Origin: Voacanga thouarsii
Lineage: Eukaryota > Streptophyta > Magnoliopsida > Gentianales > Apocynaceae
Direction of reading: 5' to 3'
Assembly (NCBI GenBank): GCA_026120185.1
Contig: JANUWF010003366.1
Coordinates: 372,001-436,000, forward strand
Length of the DNA stretch: 64,000 nucleotides
A model generated the notes under the pieces. That model saw nothing but the letters and a program-made list of their open reading frames with translations. It had not been told where the DNA came from and did not search any database. The position numbers and the translations under genes were made by a program. Shown here piece by piece: positions 1 to 11,524 of this stretch (position 1 is its first letter; the number at the start of each line of letters is the position of its first letter).

Positions 1-2249
1 AAAAATAAATCATCAGAAAATCTTCCAAAGCAGGCATAATCTAGCTACTCATCTCCACGGTAGGATCGACCTGAAATCATGGTAAAAATGGTGGTGAGAC
101 AGAAATCTCAGTAAGTCCGTGTGTGTTTATGTGTCGAGTGAACACAGTTCATGAATGCAAAGTATAAAATTCTTTATAAGAGATCACTGGCAAGTAATAA
201 ACTTCCGTCAAAAGCAAGAGTAGTGTTTTGGCTTTTCCAACCATATATAATTTAGAAAATCAATCACTTGAAAGAAATGATTATGGGTTACCACACGTTG
301 GGCCCCATAACCGAATGGTCAGCATGCCACACTTTGTGCATACCGCCGGTCGGAATGCCAAACTTTGTGCAAATTGACAAAAGTATGTTATCGGCCTACT
401 AGGCAAGATACTCCTCCTTCTCTATACCCAAACAACAGCCGGGCGTCCATTCCGGCAAAACACAGTCACTTGACTGAAAAATAACACTGCTAGCTCGGAC
501 CGGCACGACCTACTGGACTGTCGTCTCATCCGGGAAGGACTCACCCCTCAGAGGTGGCCACCTACTGAGAGACTTACCCTAACCCCTCAAAGACTAGCCC
601 TAATAGTCCACCCTTATTGAGTACTCAACGTATCTTGTCCCACTTGGGAAAAAGAGAACAAAATACAGTTCCACTTGAACATGGCAATTAGAGGTTTCCA
701 AAGCCCTTGTCAAAATCATTTTTAGAAAGAGCTTTGAGTTTGAGTAAATCTGCTTATTGATTTCCAAATAGTTTGTTTGACTAAAATAAGAAAAGAATCA
801 ACCCTCAATTGCCTTTACAAAAGTGAGTGTCCATGCACTCTACATTTGACTTGCCATAAAAACATTCTCAACAATCAGGTTTTATGTAGGAGCTTACCTG
901 ATTCTTGCTCACAATAAAAGGTCTCCAACAGCTGACCTAGCCCCGCATGGGCAAATACAAATCACAATCAATTTCAAGCTACAATCCACTTCCTCAATTT
1001 TAAATCAACTCAACTTTCTACTACCATGATCTTAGTGTCCCAAGCTTTAAGGCCAAACAATAAATAAATAGACTTATAAGTTGAGCCTAATTTTGATATT
1101 TAAAATAATTAATGGTTTGGGAAAAAAATTCTAATAAGTTGAAAGTTTAAATCTTGCTAAGAAAAATTTAGAGTTTATTTGATCAAGAGTCCTAGGTAGT
1201 ATTAAGTAAAATAATGATTTATTAATATTTTAGTTGTTAGAAAATATTTGATAGCAAAAATTAGTTGAAAATAAATTTAATGAGTCTTGCTTGAACAATA
1301 ATAAATAAATTCTTAATGGTTTTTGATTAAAAGATAATAATTAAATTTTTAGTAATAAATATTTTACTAATTATAATTATTTCCATAAAAGGCTTTAATT
1401 GATTTCAATATTTTAAATAATATCTATATATTTTATTTTTCTAGCAAAAATTATTATTTACTTGACTAAAATATCCTTTATATATATAATAATCCAAATC
1501 TACCATTCCTAGGGGTTTTTTTTTCCGAAATTACTAACAAAATTATATTATTAAATATTTCATTCATGAAATAAAAATTATCTTAGGGACCGCTAGATCA
1601 TGATCCAATTTCTATGGCTAACCACAATCAAGAACATATACAATCCTTCAATTCATCAAATCATCCAAATCATGCATATAAGCATAGATCTCAATTTATC
1701 AAGACATGATCTAACCCCTAGTAGAATAAATATGATCATGGCTTCAACAATCCAACATGAATATAAATCCTATTCACCAAATGTGACATAATCTCTAGCA
1801 TACTTAATCATGGAGGCATGCATTAAACCTCAAATCATCATACAATCAACCAAGATAATCCATCCATGCATAAATCCCATCTCCTTCATATTCATACATA
1901 TATTCGTGCTTCAATCTCAACAATACATACTCAAATCCTATCCACAATCCACCTTCTATCAACATCATCCTAGAGACATGAATCTAGAATTTAAAAGAAA
2001 GATTGAAGGGACTTACTTGGTCGAGGAATACCTTGAAGGAGTTTAGAATGGATCTCAGCTCCTAGATGCCTCAATTCGTCCAAGGAAGATGGAGAAATCA
2101 TGGCCATGGGAGAAAAAGCCATCCGGCCAAGAGAAGAGAGTTTCGGCCATGAGAGGAAAAGAGAGAGAGAGAGACCATTAGCATGTTTATTCATATATAT
2201 TTTCACTAGAGATCAAGATTGGAGAAGATGAAGTTGTTAGAACAAACCT

Positions 2250-2251
2250 AC
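2250..2251 (-). promoter_or_regulatory. Conserved splice donor in LTR copy A
   Basis: The sense strand reads CTTCAAG|GTAGGT. The equivalent site in the other LTRs reads CAAG|GTAAAC, CAAG|GTAAGC (twice) and CAAG|GTGAGT (twice), so the donor survives although the flanking LTR sequence has diverged. A matching acceptor, TTCTTATTTTAG, lies on the minus strand near 787-805. Use of these sites is inferred. Confidence 0.45.
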
Positions 2252-3802
2252 CTTGAAGGTGTTCTTGAGCCTTCACAGAATTTTCTGGTTTTTTATCCAA
2301 ACTAACAAGTTGGTTTGTGGAGTTTGATGCTAAGAATGGTGTTGATGGACTCACGACAGTGAGTAGGTTAAATATGAAAATTTTATAGAAGGTTTGAAGT
2401 GGTTTGGAGGGGTATTAAGTGAAAGGAAGGAGTAGGTGTTCTTGGTGTGTTGTGTGTGTTCTTGGAGGTTGAAGGGAATTGAGAGGTTTTTGTTTTGCAG
2501 CTGCTGAAATTCTGTAAGAAATAGGGCTGGCCAAATTTTTTGTAGGGTTTAGGAAGATGATTCTCTGGTTTGGAAGGAAAAGGAAAGGCTAGTTGTTGAA
2601 ATCCTTGAAGAATATTTTTTGGAAGCAAATTCGGAAACTAAATATTCAAGAATATCTTGATTATTGGAGAGATTTGGAAGTCTGCCATGGCCGACTGTTT
2701 TGAGCAGTATTTCGGTTGATTGAAAGTTGGTTTAAGGAGGCTTATGGTGGCAAAAAACAAGGAGCATGTTGGTGAAGAAAAAGTCTGGTTATTTGAGGGA
2801 TACTTTATGAAAGGTTGCTAAACTATGGTGGCTGGAATTTTGGTAATCAATCAAGCATGATTGCAGGGAGTTGTTGGAGAGTTTTCGGGCAGCCATGTCT
2901 GAATTTTGTGCAGAAGCTTAAGTGAGATAATGGAGCTCAGTTACTGAAGTTTTAAAGGTGGTTTATACAGAACAAGGATGGAATTTCGGCTAGGAGAGAA
3001 TTAGGAAACAAAGCTGGACAAAATCCTGCACAGCATTTTTGCAGGCTAGAATTTTTCCTGGGCAGTTTTCGGCTGCCATTTTCCAGCCTGCTTACAAAGA
3101 GTTTGAAGGGGAATTTCAGGGTCTTTCAAGGCTGGTTTCCAGCCTTCTTCATGAAGGAAAAACATGGCTAAGGTGTTGAACAAAATCTAGAAGAAAACAG
3201 CTTGGTTTTGGACTCCCAAAGGTGCAAATTTGCCTAAGAATTTTCCTGGTTTAGCACCATCTTTGTGCAGTCCGAAAATGGCTAGAGAAATTCAAGTTGC
3301 AAGCTGATCCAAAAGACCATTTTTCTGGTAGTATTTGGGAGGGAATATTAGCTAAGAATCACGACACCTTAAAGGCAAAAGAAGCTGGAAAATTTCAGTT
3401 CATTCAAAGAAGGAAAATGAACTTAGCTAGAGTGAATTTTTAGCCAATTCACTAGAGGGATTTATCCTCTTGGAATCTCCCACAACTCTTCCAAATTTTC
3501 AGACTATAAGATGTCTTTAACTAGGACATTTTGATCCTACAAAGCCACAGCACTTTACTGAAATTTCTGAAAAGAAAATGGCTAGAACAACTTGATCAAA
3601 CTAATGAGTTGAGAAATAAGGAAAATTAAAGATCAAGGGGAAATGAATTTCCCTTAGGAATTTTGTGTAGGGCAAAGGAGTAGAATGAGGATACTTCTAG
3701 CGTGTCTCTCTTAGGACAACATCTCTACCCTACTCCAAGCACATAAGGCTGAAATTATTACTTCCCAAGCAAAAATGAAATCTAACCAAGCTAAAACTCC
3801 TA

Positions 3803-3868
3803 TGATGGAATTTGAACACAAGACCTCAAAAATTAATCCCAATGCTCTAACCACTAAACCACAATAAC
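3803..3868 (-). other. tRNA-like segment inside LTR copy A
   Basis: The minus strand reads as a degenerate tRNA 5' half with A-box-like TGGTTTAGTGGTTAGAGC, and a T-loop/B-box-like stretch TGTTCAAATTCC about 30 bases later. The same segment is present in every LTR of this family here. It is probably an old tRNA- or SINE-derived piece; Pol III activity is not shown. Confidence 0.6.
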
Positions 3869-4115
3869 TCTTGTTCTTATTTTCCCTCTATAAATTATTT
3901 TCTTATTCAATCCTCAAGCTATCTCCCTTTTTCCACCTCAACAAAAAATTACTATTTTGCCCTTCTCAAGAAATACTCACAACCAAGCCTTCGAGACAAT
4001 AAAACTCAAATCCAAAGCATAGAAAATCATTTAAAAATATATTTAAATATGCAATAAATTATGATATGCATCCCAACCTCCTTACTCCAAGGTTAGTTTT
4101 GACAAGGGTTTCACT

Positions 4116-5635
4116 TAAGTAATACTTCCTAAGTGCAATAATCTCCAATAGGTATCCAAACTTGAGGTAAATAGAAGGGCTTGTCCAAGAGGACTTTATA
4201 CCTATAAAACAAAACACAAATAAAAGCCCACGGAAAATAATAATAAAATAAAGACATACCTAAATAAAAGAACAAACTAAAGAAAAAGAATAAAATAAAA
4301 ACTCTCTACACCTATCATGCTTCCTCATCAAACCTTTTGAAAAGAAATTAAAGCTCAAAATAGAAGATAGGCATGATGAATGTAGAATGAAAAATGGAGG
4401 ATTTTGAAAAGTGCAAGGTTCATGAAAATAATTTTTTTTTTTCACTAAAGCAAAGAACATAAACCTCTTTATATAACATTTCTTTAGACACACAATTATT
4501 GTTGTCAACATGTAAGTGCACATGCTTTCTAAAGAATGCATCAAGCTTGAAATCACCGATTAACCCTTCAAAAGAATTTTTACAATTTAAAATACCCCTT
4601 TAAACTTAGTGTTTAAGTTCTTAAAGATGTGATTGGGAAATCCTTACTTTTCAATACTTCTACAAATACTAAGTTACCTCCCTGAAATTGGGGTGAAAGG
4701 TAGAATTCATCAACATCCTCAAAGAGTTTCTTAGAATGAATGATAAATCTAACTTCTTGAGGCATGTTAAACTCCATACATCATCATTAGGACCATTGTT
4801 CTCTAAGAAGTGAGAGGAACTTAAGAAATCATGTGACAAGGAAATATTAGAATTATGAGCACATAGGGAATAATCAAATACCTCCCTTGCCACATCATGC
4901 AATTGTCCCTCCTAGCCGCTTTTTATGTTCCATAGTCAATTGTACGGGCTAGCATGAACTCATGAGTCTCCTCAACAATCTGAACTAAGTGTTTCCTTTG
5001 ATCGCACAAATGTTGGGAATCTTCTTCAAGCCACTAAACAGATGAATTTGTATTGGCAACCAAAGAATTCACTAATGCTTCTAATGACGTCTCACTAAAA
5101 ACATCAATGTTAGCTTGTAATTTTGCCAATCAATCATCAATACAGTAATGTTTTTTTTTTTTTGAAAAAATGAAATAAAAATGATGAACATATAACAATG
5201 ATAAACAATGCAATTTAATTCATGAAGAAATAAATAAAAATAAAACAAAACGAAATCTGCTATATCACCTTCAGGTCATTGGATACGTACCAAGGCAAAC
5301 ACCTAGCAAAGACAAGATGAAAGTTAGATAACGGAATTCATCATTCAAACAAAATTAGAAGAACAAATTAGTCAATTAATCATCAGTTAATGTTAGTAAG
5401 TTAGATTACATAGATACAAAGATACAAAAGATACAAAAGATGGCACATTTTTACATAAAGAACAATTGTACATATCTACATATTTACATATTTGCATATT
5501 TACATGGTTAAATCAATAAAATCCAAGCATTCATGATATTTTTACGCAGCAACAGCACAAAAAACTTAATGTCAAATCAAGTATTTCAAAAACACGTCTA
5601 AAATATCCTAATCCCCAGCAACAGCGCCCAAAGCT
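4116..5635 (-). pseudogene. Athila-like element 1, decayed internal/leader region
   Basis: This stretch lies downstream (in sense) of the Athila-like PBS at 5611-5632. Its part nearest the LTR (about 5390-5600) matches the leader at 19740-19925: both have the repeated acatatttacatattt tract and the paired PBS. Further in, about 5145 to 4560, the minus strand shows a degenerate open reading frame with a coiled, Glu/Asp-rich look (around 5090-4920) and several stops. I do not recognise the protein; it may be the N-terminal part of gag or a leader ORF. No RT or integrase is present. The right-hand edge of LTR copy A joins it at 4115/4116. Confidence 0.5.
5611..5632 (-). other. Primer-binding site, Asp-tRNA type (Athila 1)
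   Basis: The sense strand reads TGGGCGCTGTTGCTGGGG just after the LTR end. It resembles the complement of the 3' end of plant Asp tRNA (TGGCGCCGTTGCCGGGG), the usual Athila primer, with a few mismatches. Confidence 0.7.
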
Positions 5636-7147
5636 TGATGCGTTTAGATTTGGGTATAAAAATCATATAAAAACTAAGAACATTCCCAATCAAGTTTATA
5701 TTAAAATATTAAACCCAAATTACACATATGAGCAAGCTTACTCATCATTAATATAGCATAAGATTCAAACGAGTGTCGATCCTCAAGGAACAAGTATGCA
5801 TTAATCCTTTTTCTTTTATTGTTTAACTGACTCAACAAAGTGAAGAAGAAATACAATAAAACAAAAGAAAATAAGAATAAAAATATATACATGTGAAGGA
5901 CGGAGAATTATGTAACTTAAGCCATTGTTTAGACAAACATGATCTGAAAATACCCAATCATTATCACAACCAATTATTCTCTTGACGTCATGAAGGATTA
6001 AAGTAGACTCACTTCTTTCCCAATCTATGATCACTATCCTCTAGACAAATTAGCAACACATACTCTGTTTTTTACTAATTCATCTAAAAGATACATTAAA
6101 CACAATCTTTAATTAAATTTCCATACTCTGGCAAATTTAAAACATGAAATTAACCAATGAATCCATACTCTGGCAAACATCAATTAACCTTTAATTACCT
6201 TGTTCTTAGCAACTAACCCCTTTCTCATGTAAGTTAAAAGACAACAAATATGAACCTAACAAATTGAAACCACCATCAACCCCTTTCTCAAGCAAGTTAA
6301 TGGAAAGAAACAACAAATGAATCTCGTAATCAATCCAAGTAATTAAATATCAAGAATAACAATCAATTAATCAAAATATCAAATAACTCTAAAAATCATA
6401 AATATTTGAAACAATGTCAAATTACAATAAAACAATTAACATATCATTGTTCAAGAAAAAGAAAACAAAGTAAAAGAAAGCATTCATAGACAAGCCTCGT
6501 TTTTCTTCCTTTGAATACCTTCTTGCAAAATCCTCCTTCAATTGAAGAATTCCTCCTTTGATTGAGTAATTTTCTATGATGATAAATGAATTCTCCCTTT
6601 CCCCCCTTATATTTTTCATATATTTGTAGGCTTGGGAAGTGCCTAAACACGTTGGTGCAGTGTTCTTAGCTGAGTAGAAGTAAGAAGATACTAAAACTTC
6701 ACAGATTACCAAAAACCACGTAGAAAAATCACAATCCCGCCTATTTCTCATAGCACAGCCGGCGCCAGTTGTGTTCTGGTTTGCTAGTCGTTTGTCGATT
6801 TTTTCTTGATTTCAACACCATGTTGTCCAGAATGCAGCAGGCACCACCATGGCTACTGGAGCCGGTGCTGGTTCCACTCTGTTCCTGTCTGTTTTGATAG
6901 TTTTTTTATTGTCTCGAAGTTCGTGTCAACAGTGCATGGCCGACGCCGGTTCTGATGCCCTGTTCGGTGCTGCCTCTCTTTGCAATGTTTTTACTTTGTT
7001 TTACGCTAAAAATATGTAATAATGAACAAAATACCTTTCCAAGGGTAAAATCTCAAATACGAATGAATATGACTAGTTATTGAACAAAATGTATCACAAA
7101 AGAGCCTCAAATAACTAGGAAAAATATAACTAATTTAGCCCCTATGA
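5636..7147 (-). mobile_element. Athila-like 5' LTR of element 1
   Basis: About 1.5 kb LTR in minus orientation. Its sense end (CGCATCA) abuts the PBS. Its sense start, at 7147, matches the TGATAGGGGC start of the third Athila LTR at 47651. It aligns along its length with the interrupted LTR 19952-47651. It contains AT-rich U3/R sequence and three GC-rich hairpin modules (6752-6970). It abuts a second Athila LTR in opposite orientation with no spacer. The small open frames inside it (5701-5892, 6422-6751) are not supported as genes. Confidence 0.8.
6752..6970. repeat. GC-rich hairpin modules in Athila LTR 1
   Basis: Three GC-rich blocks sit in AT-rich DNA: cagCCGGCGCCagttgtg near 6762, a block at 6836-6885 ending in GGTTCCACTCTGTTC, and one at 6935-6970. 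Each has a G/C palindromic core followed by a TCTGTTC-like tail. Related blocks occur at six other loci in the window. Confidence 0.6.
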
Positions 7148-8699
7148 ATATATGTGTTGTAATAACTAATCATATTCCTTCCTATTTGACATTTTACTCG
7201 TAAAATGTGTTTTTGTCAAATATGTGTAGATTTAAGTAGAATTTGAGTAAAAAATGCACAAAACCAAAAGAGACCTGTTGCCAGGCCCAAGCCAATAGAC
7301 CAGGAACTGGGTCCACTCTGCTCTAGGAGAAGAAATTTAGCAAGCTTCAGGGGAATTCTAGAACAGACCTGGCGCCTGGTCTGGCAAGTGCACCTGGCAC
7401 CAGGTCCAGTCTGTCAGCCAAGGAGAAATGGCCAAAAACAGAGAAAAAATAGAGGATGAGCAGAGTGCAGCTGGTGCCAGGTAGGTCGAAGGTACCTAGT
7501 GCCAGGTATGCTATGGAGGCGAATATTCTATACACAAAATTAGGACTTATCCAATTATTTTGATATTTTCCTACTCCTACTTGGCCAAAATTTCCTTAGC
7601 CATGAAATTGGTATCCAAGAGACCTATAAAAGCACAAAAAAGAACAAGGGTTGGATATATAGAAGAGAGAGAGGTGAATTAAAGAGTAGAAATTCTGAAG
7701 ATCTCATTGAAAGAAGAATTCACCCAAATCAATGAGGATTGTTCAATGGAGTCTTCAAGGAAGAAGAAAGAGGCTTGTCTATGAGTGCTTTCTTTTCTCT
7801 ATGCTTTCTTTTCCTTTAGCAATGATGTATTCAATATTTTTATTGTAATTGAACAATATTTTGGGATTCATGATTTTGTGTTAATTTAGTTACTTGATCA
7901 ATTCTTTGTCATCTTTGGCATTTGATTACTTGTTCATAGTAGTTATTGATGCAAGTTCTTCTACTTGACTCGACAAAATGATGTTAGGAGTTTTATTGCA
8001 TTGATTTCATATTTGTTAAATCTTAATGAATTTGAACGAAGAAGTTAGGATTTTAGAACTAAGTGATTAAAGGTTAAGTTGATTTCGCCTTGACATAAGG
8101 TCATCAGACAATTTCATGATTTTAAGGAATTGAGATTCATGCATGTTTAGGTTAGGATGGCTTGATTGACAAATCTGTTAATTGAATCAAGATATGAATG
8201 ATGAGCTTAATGCATGTCTTGTTTATATTAGCTTTTTTTATTAACAAATATGTTAATATGAATCAAAATATAGGATTCTATGAATTGACAAATGAAATGG
8301 AATTTACCTAAGTAAATTCATGAGTTGACAAACGATTGAATTTTACTTTATGTTCCTTCATGATGCCAAGGTAATAAATAATTAAGAGAATTGCTAGTTG
8401 TTTCATTATCATGTTTTCTAGGATAATTGTTTAAATTTCATATTCCTACGTCATTGAGTTGTATATATTTCTTTAATTTTGTTTTTATTAATTTCTTACT
8501 TTATTGGGTTGGTTAAATAATGAAGAAAAAGTTATTAGTGTATACTAGTTCCTTTGAGGATTGATACTCGTTAATTCCCTATACTATGCTTGCGATGAGT
8601 ATACTTGCTCACATGTGTATTTTGGGATTAATGTTTTAATTAAAACTTAACTAAGGGATTTAAAATTGATGATTTTATATACCCAAAATTTATGCATCA
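7148..8699 (+). mobile_element. Athila-like 5' LTR of element 2
   Basis: Plus-orientation LTR of about 1.55 kb ending in TATGCATCA directly before an Asp-tRNA type PBS. Its left part aligns with the sense strand of LTR 1 from about base 80 onward (ATAACTAATCATATTC), so its first 80 or so bases seem lost at the junction. The middle carries GC-rich modules (7266-7515). The 3' part has the same 'gaggattgatactcg' block that appears, reversed, near 5775 and 20090. No gene inside. It forms a head-to-head pair with the LTR ending at 7147. Confidence 0.75.
7266..7515. repeat. GC-rich hairpin modules in Athila LTR 2
   Basis: Arms GACCTGGCGCC (7366-7376) and GGCACCAGGTC (7396-7406) are inverted repeats with one mismatch, flanked by ACAGA on the left and TCTGT on the right. 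Further related blocks lie at 7270-7320 and 7470-7510. Core sequence differs from the modules of LTR 1 but the layout is the same. Confidence 0.6.
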
Positions 8700-8704
8700 T
8701 GTTT

Positions 8705-8723
8705 TTGTCACCGTTGCCAGGGA
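8705..8723 (+). other. Primer-binding site, Asp-tRNA type (Athila 2)
   Basis: TTGTCACCGTTGCCAGGGA follows the LTR end by a few bases and resembles the Asp-tRNA complement used by Athila elements. Confidence 0.7.
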
Positions 8724-9029
8724 ACAATATCATAAAAGCTTGGATTTTGTTGATTTAACCATGTTAATATATTTATATACAAATATGTGAATATGTATAT
8801 GTGTTTCTTGTATGACTAGGTGTTGTATTTTTTTTCTTGTATACGTGTATTTGAAAGTTTCGATACGGTGTAATTCCTTGTAACTTAATTTGTAAACATA
8901 GCCTAACTATCTAACTTGTAAAATCTTTAATCTCACAAAATTCTGTCTTGTGTAGACCTTGCTCTTAGTTTATGACCAGATGATCTAAAGTCGAGATAGT
9001 CAACCTTGATCTGGAAATTAAGAGAACTC

Positions 9030-10262
9030 TCACTAAGGTCCGGAAGGTTATTAATGAACGGGTAAGGAAAGCGATGGAGGTAAACGATGGTGGTAATGGT
9101 GGAGTTAACAGGCAGGTTATGAATGACTTTGTAAAACCCGTAATCTCAGGTACGGGCTCTAGTATCGCACGGCTTAGGATAGAAGCCAACAATTTTGAGA
9201 TAAAACCCAATGTGATCTAAATGATCCAGAATATGGTCCAATTTGATGGGTTACTTGAGGAAGATCCCAATACCCACTTTGCGAGCTTTCTAGAAATATG
9301 TGACACATTTAAGATGAATGGTGTTTCTGAGGATGCCATCAAGATAAGACTGTTCCCTTTTTTCTTGAGAGATCAAGCAAAATCATGATTAAAATCTTTG
9401 CCCATCGGATGTATTACTACTTGGAATGTGTTAGCTGAAAAATTATTGGGCAAATATCTCCCACCAATTAGAACTTCCAAACTTAGGACTGACATTTTTG
9501 CTTTCCAACAATTAGAGGCCAAAAACCTTTATGAGAGTTGGAAGAGGTTTAAAGAGATATTGAGAAAATATCCTCACCGTGGATTTGAGTTTGGAATGCA
9601 AATGAAGATCTTTCACAGTAGGTTAAGTTTTGTTACAAGGTAATTAGTGGATACATCTGCAGGAAGCTTGATCAATTCCAAAACCCCGGATGAGGTATTT
9701 AATTTGATTGAAAATCTGACTGAAAATAACTATGCCTGGAGGAGTTCACAGTCTAGAGCTCATGTACATAGAGTACACAAAGTAGATGCAATGGCTGCAT
9801 TAGAGGTGAAGCTGGAAGCACTCACCAAGAAAATGGATCAATTGGTAATGCCTCCTTCTGAAGAGCAGGTAATAAGTGTGAATTGTGATTTTTGTGAGGA
9901 AGGGCATCCAAACCATGAGTGCCAAAATATGGGGTCTTTATAAGAAGCATTGGAACAAGCGGTGTTTGTAGGTAATGGTCAGCAAGGTAATAATCCTTAC
10001 AGCAATACTTACAACCCAGGTTGGAGGAATTACCCTAACTGTTCTTGGAACAATCAAAACTAACCTCGACAAGCTTTTTCAAACTTTGGGATGCAAAGGA
10101 CTTAACCAACTAAACCATCCTTAGAGGAATTGGTCACCAAACTGGTTAGTGGAACAGAAACACGATTCCAAGGAATCAATGCGACCACGAGAAACTTAGA
10201 GGCCAAACTTCTTGGTGATTGTCAATCGGGTTCACTTCCAAGCAACACGGAGACCAACCCAT
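9030..10262 (+). pseudogene. gag: Athila-like gag (broken)
   Basis: Capsid/nucleocapsid polyprotein of a Ty3/gypsy element, which packages element RNA in the cytoplasm. The frame carries family signatures: a 'QFDGLLEEDPNTHFASFLEIC' -like capsid block near 9236-9300, 'RLFPFFLRDQAKS' near 9350, 'TTWNVLAEKLLGKYLPP' from 9419, 'YESWKRFKEILRKYPHRGF' near 9530, then a Cys/His cluster (CDFCEEGHPNHEC) at about 9885-9930 and 'NPYSNTYNPGWRNYPN' near 9990. Stops interrupt it at about 9220, 9387, 9643, 9941 and 10062. Several fit single transitions, for example Trp to stop after AKS. The reading ends near SLPSNTETNP, just where intact relatives run on into the protease part, and no pol follows. Confidence 0.8.
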
Positions 10263-10442
10263 GAGACCAAGACCGTGGGAAATGCTGATTTTGAACTGTT
10301 TTAGTTTTTTACCGAACAATCTTTTTAATTTTTGTTTGCTTTCATTTATTTAGCTGTGAGACTACATGATTTCGTGTTCCTTTGTATTTATTTTCATCAC
10401 AATTCATCTTTGAAAAAAAAATTGTGATTTTTCCGGTTAAAG

Positions 10443-10575
10443 CTGACCTGGCGTCGAGCCCATGGGCTGGGCCTGGCTTCAAGCCTGTTCTGTCAGTGTT
10501 TCACTGACGGGTCGTACTAACCCAGGGCTCAGATCACAGGTTGGGCCCAGTGTCAGGCCCATTTGGCCACAACAC
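10443..10575. repeat. GC-rich hairpin module block, Athila 2 interior
   Basis: Contains GAGCCCATGGGCT, GGGCCTGGC and GTTGGGCCCAGTG inverted motifs with CTGTTCTGTC tails. Same layout as the modules in the LTRs but a different core. Confidence 0.5.
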
Positions 10576-11051
10576 TCAAAACCAGCCCTCTTGGCCAATT
10601 TTGTTCAAAAAACTTTCATTTTTCTCCAATTTTCTCTCAATCCATCATCGGTTTCATCTTTAAAACACTTTTGGATCACTTTCTATACCACCAAAACACT
10701 CTCATAACACAAAATCATCACTTTGTTCCTGAAAGTTTTGATCAAAACAAGGAAAAATCTAATTTTTTTTACCCAAAATCCATTTTTCAATCTTTCTATT
10801 GGGAGCACAATTTCTTCAAACTTTTTGCATAGAATCATTGCCCATGCATTGGAGATCATTATGTTATGAATTTTCTACACTTTCTACGTTTAAATTTTTT
10901 TTCTTATGAATTTCGGGTATTTTTCTATACATTTTTTGGCGAAAATTCTTGAATATTTTTTGGTGAAGAATTTGATTACTAAGATTACTTTCTTTGAGCT
11001 TGCATTGGCATGAGAATATCATAGATACTGCCTTATGATTAATGCCATTGA

Positions 11052-11057
<6 letters not shown>

Positions 11058-11113
<56 letters not shown>
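11058..11113. repeat. (CA)n(TA)n microsatellite
   Basis: About 18 CA units followed by about 10 TA units. A compound dinucleotide repeat. Confidence 0.95.
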
Positions 11114-11524
11114 TGGAAATGATTAAGCATGCATTCGTTGGAAGTAATTTTTGGGATAAAAGGTTACTTGTCATGTTTAACTTAGCCTTATCCTTATAAG
11201 CTTATATTGTGATCTAATTGGTCTGGCTAATTGAGTATTATGATTCTTAGCTAAATATAGCTTCATTGAGCACTATTAAACATAGTGGATTTGATCAAGC
11301 TTGTTGATATTGTGTTTGGATTGGCATATCTCTATTCTTCTTGCGCGTTTGTTGGAGGAAGTTGAGTGGTGTTTATTGATTATCTTGTCGTGTTTTGTGT
11401 TAAGTTGGTGGCATGATGCAGGGTGTCGTAATTATGAAAAGGTTGAGAATTGAGCATTTGTTATACAAAGTGAGTTGAGAGCCTTATATCGTTGTGTTTT
11501 ACCATCTTTCTTCATCCTCCCATC

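Larger units (their letters stand above)
1..4115 (-). mobile_element. Tekay-like Ty3/gypsy LTR (copy A), cut by window start
   Basis: Long terminal repeat in minus orientation. Its sense start lies at the right edge, where the usual TGTGAAACC start is changed to AGTGAAACC, and its sense 3' end lies beyond position 1. It matches the LTRs at 20946-25210, 25237-35539, 42874-47151, 52073, 53282 and 58063 over the tRNA-like segment (3803-3868), the splice donor (2250) and the conserved 3' block with the palindrome TTGAGTACTCAA (617-628). No gene is supported inside it. Short open frames such as 1991-2206 recur in other copies by common descent. Whether it is a solo LTR or part of a full element cannot be told from this window. 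Confidence 0.85.
10263..11524. other. Non-coding Athila 2 interior, gag to PTPD-like ORF
   Basis: AT-rich sequence with no convincing gene. It holds a GC-rich module block (10443-10575) and a CA/TA microsatellite (11058-11113). In intact Athila elements pol would lie between gag and the extra ORF; none of it is seen here, so a large internal deletion or a non-autonomous layout is likely. The open frames at 10462-10832 fall on the GC-rich block and low-complexity sequence and look accidental. Confidence 0.6.
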
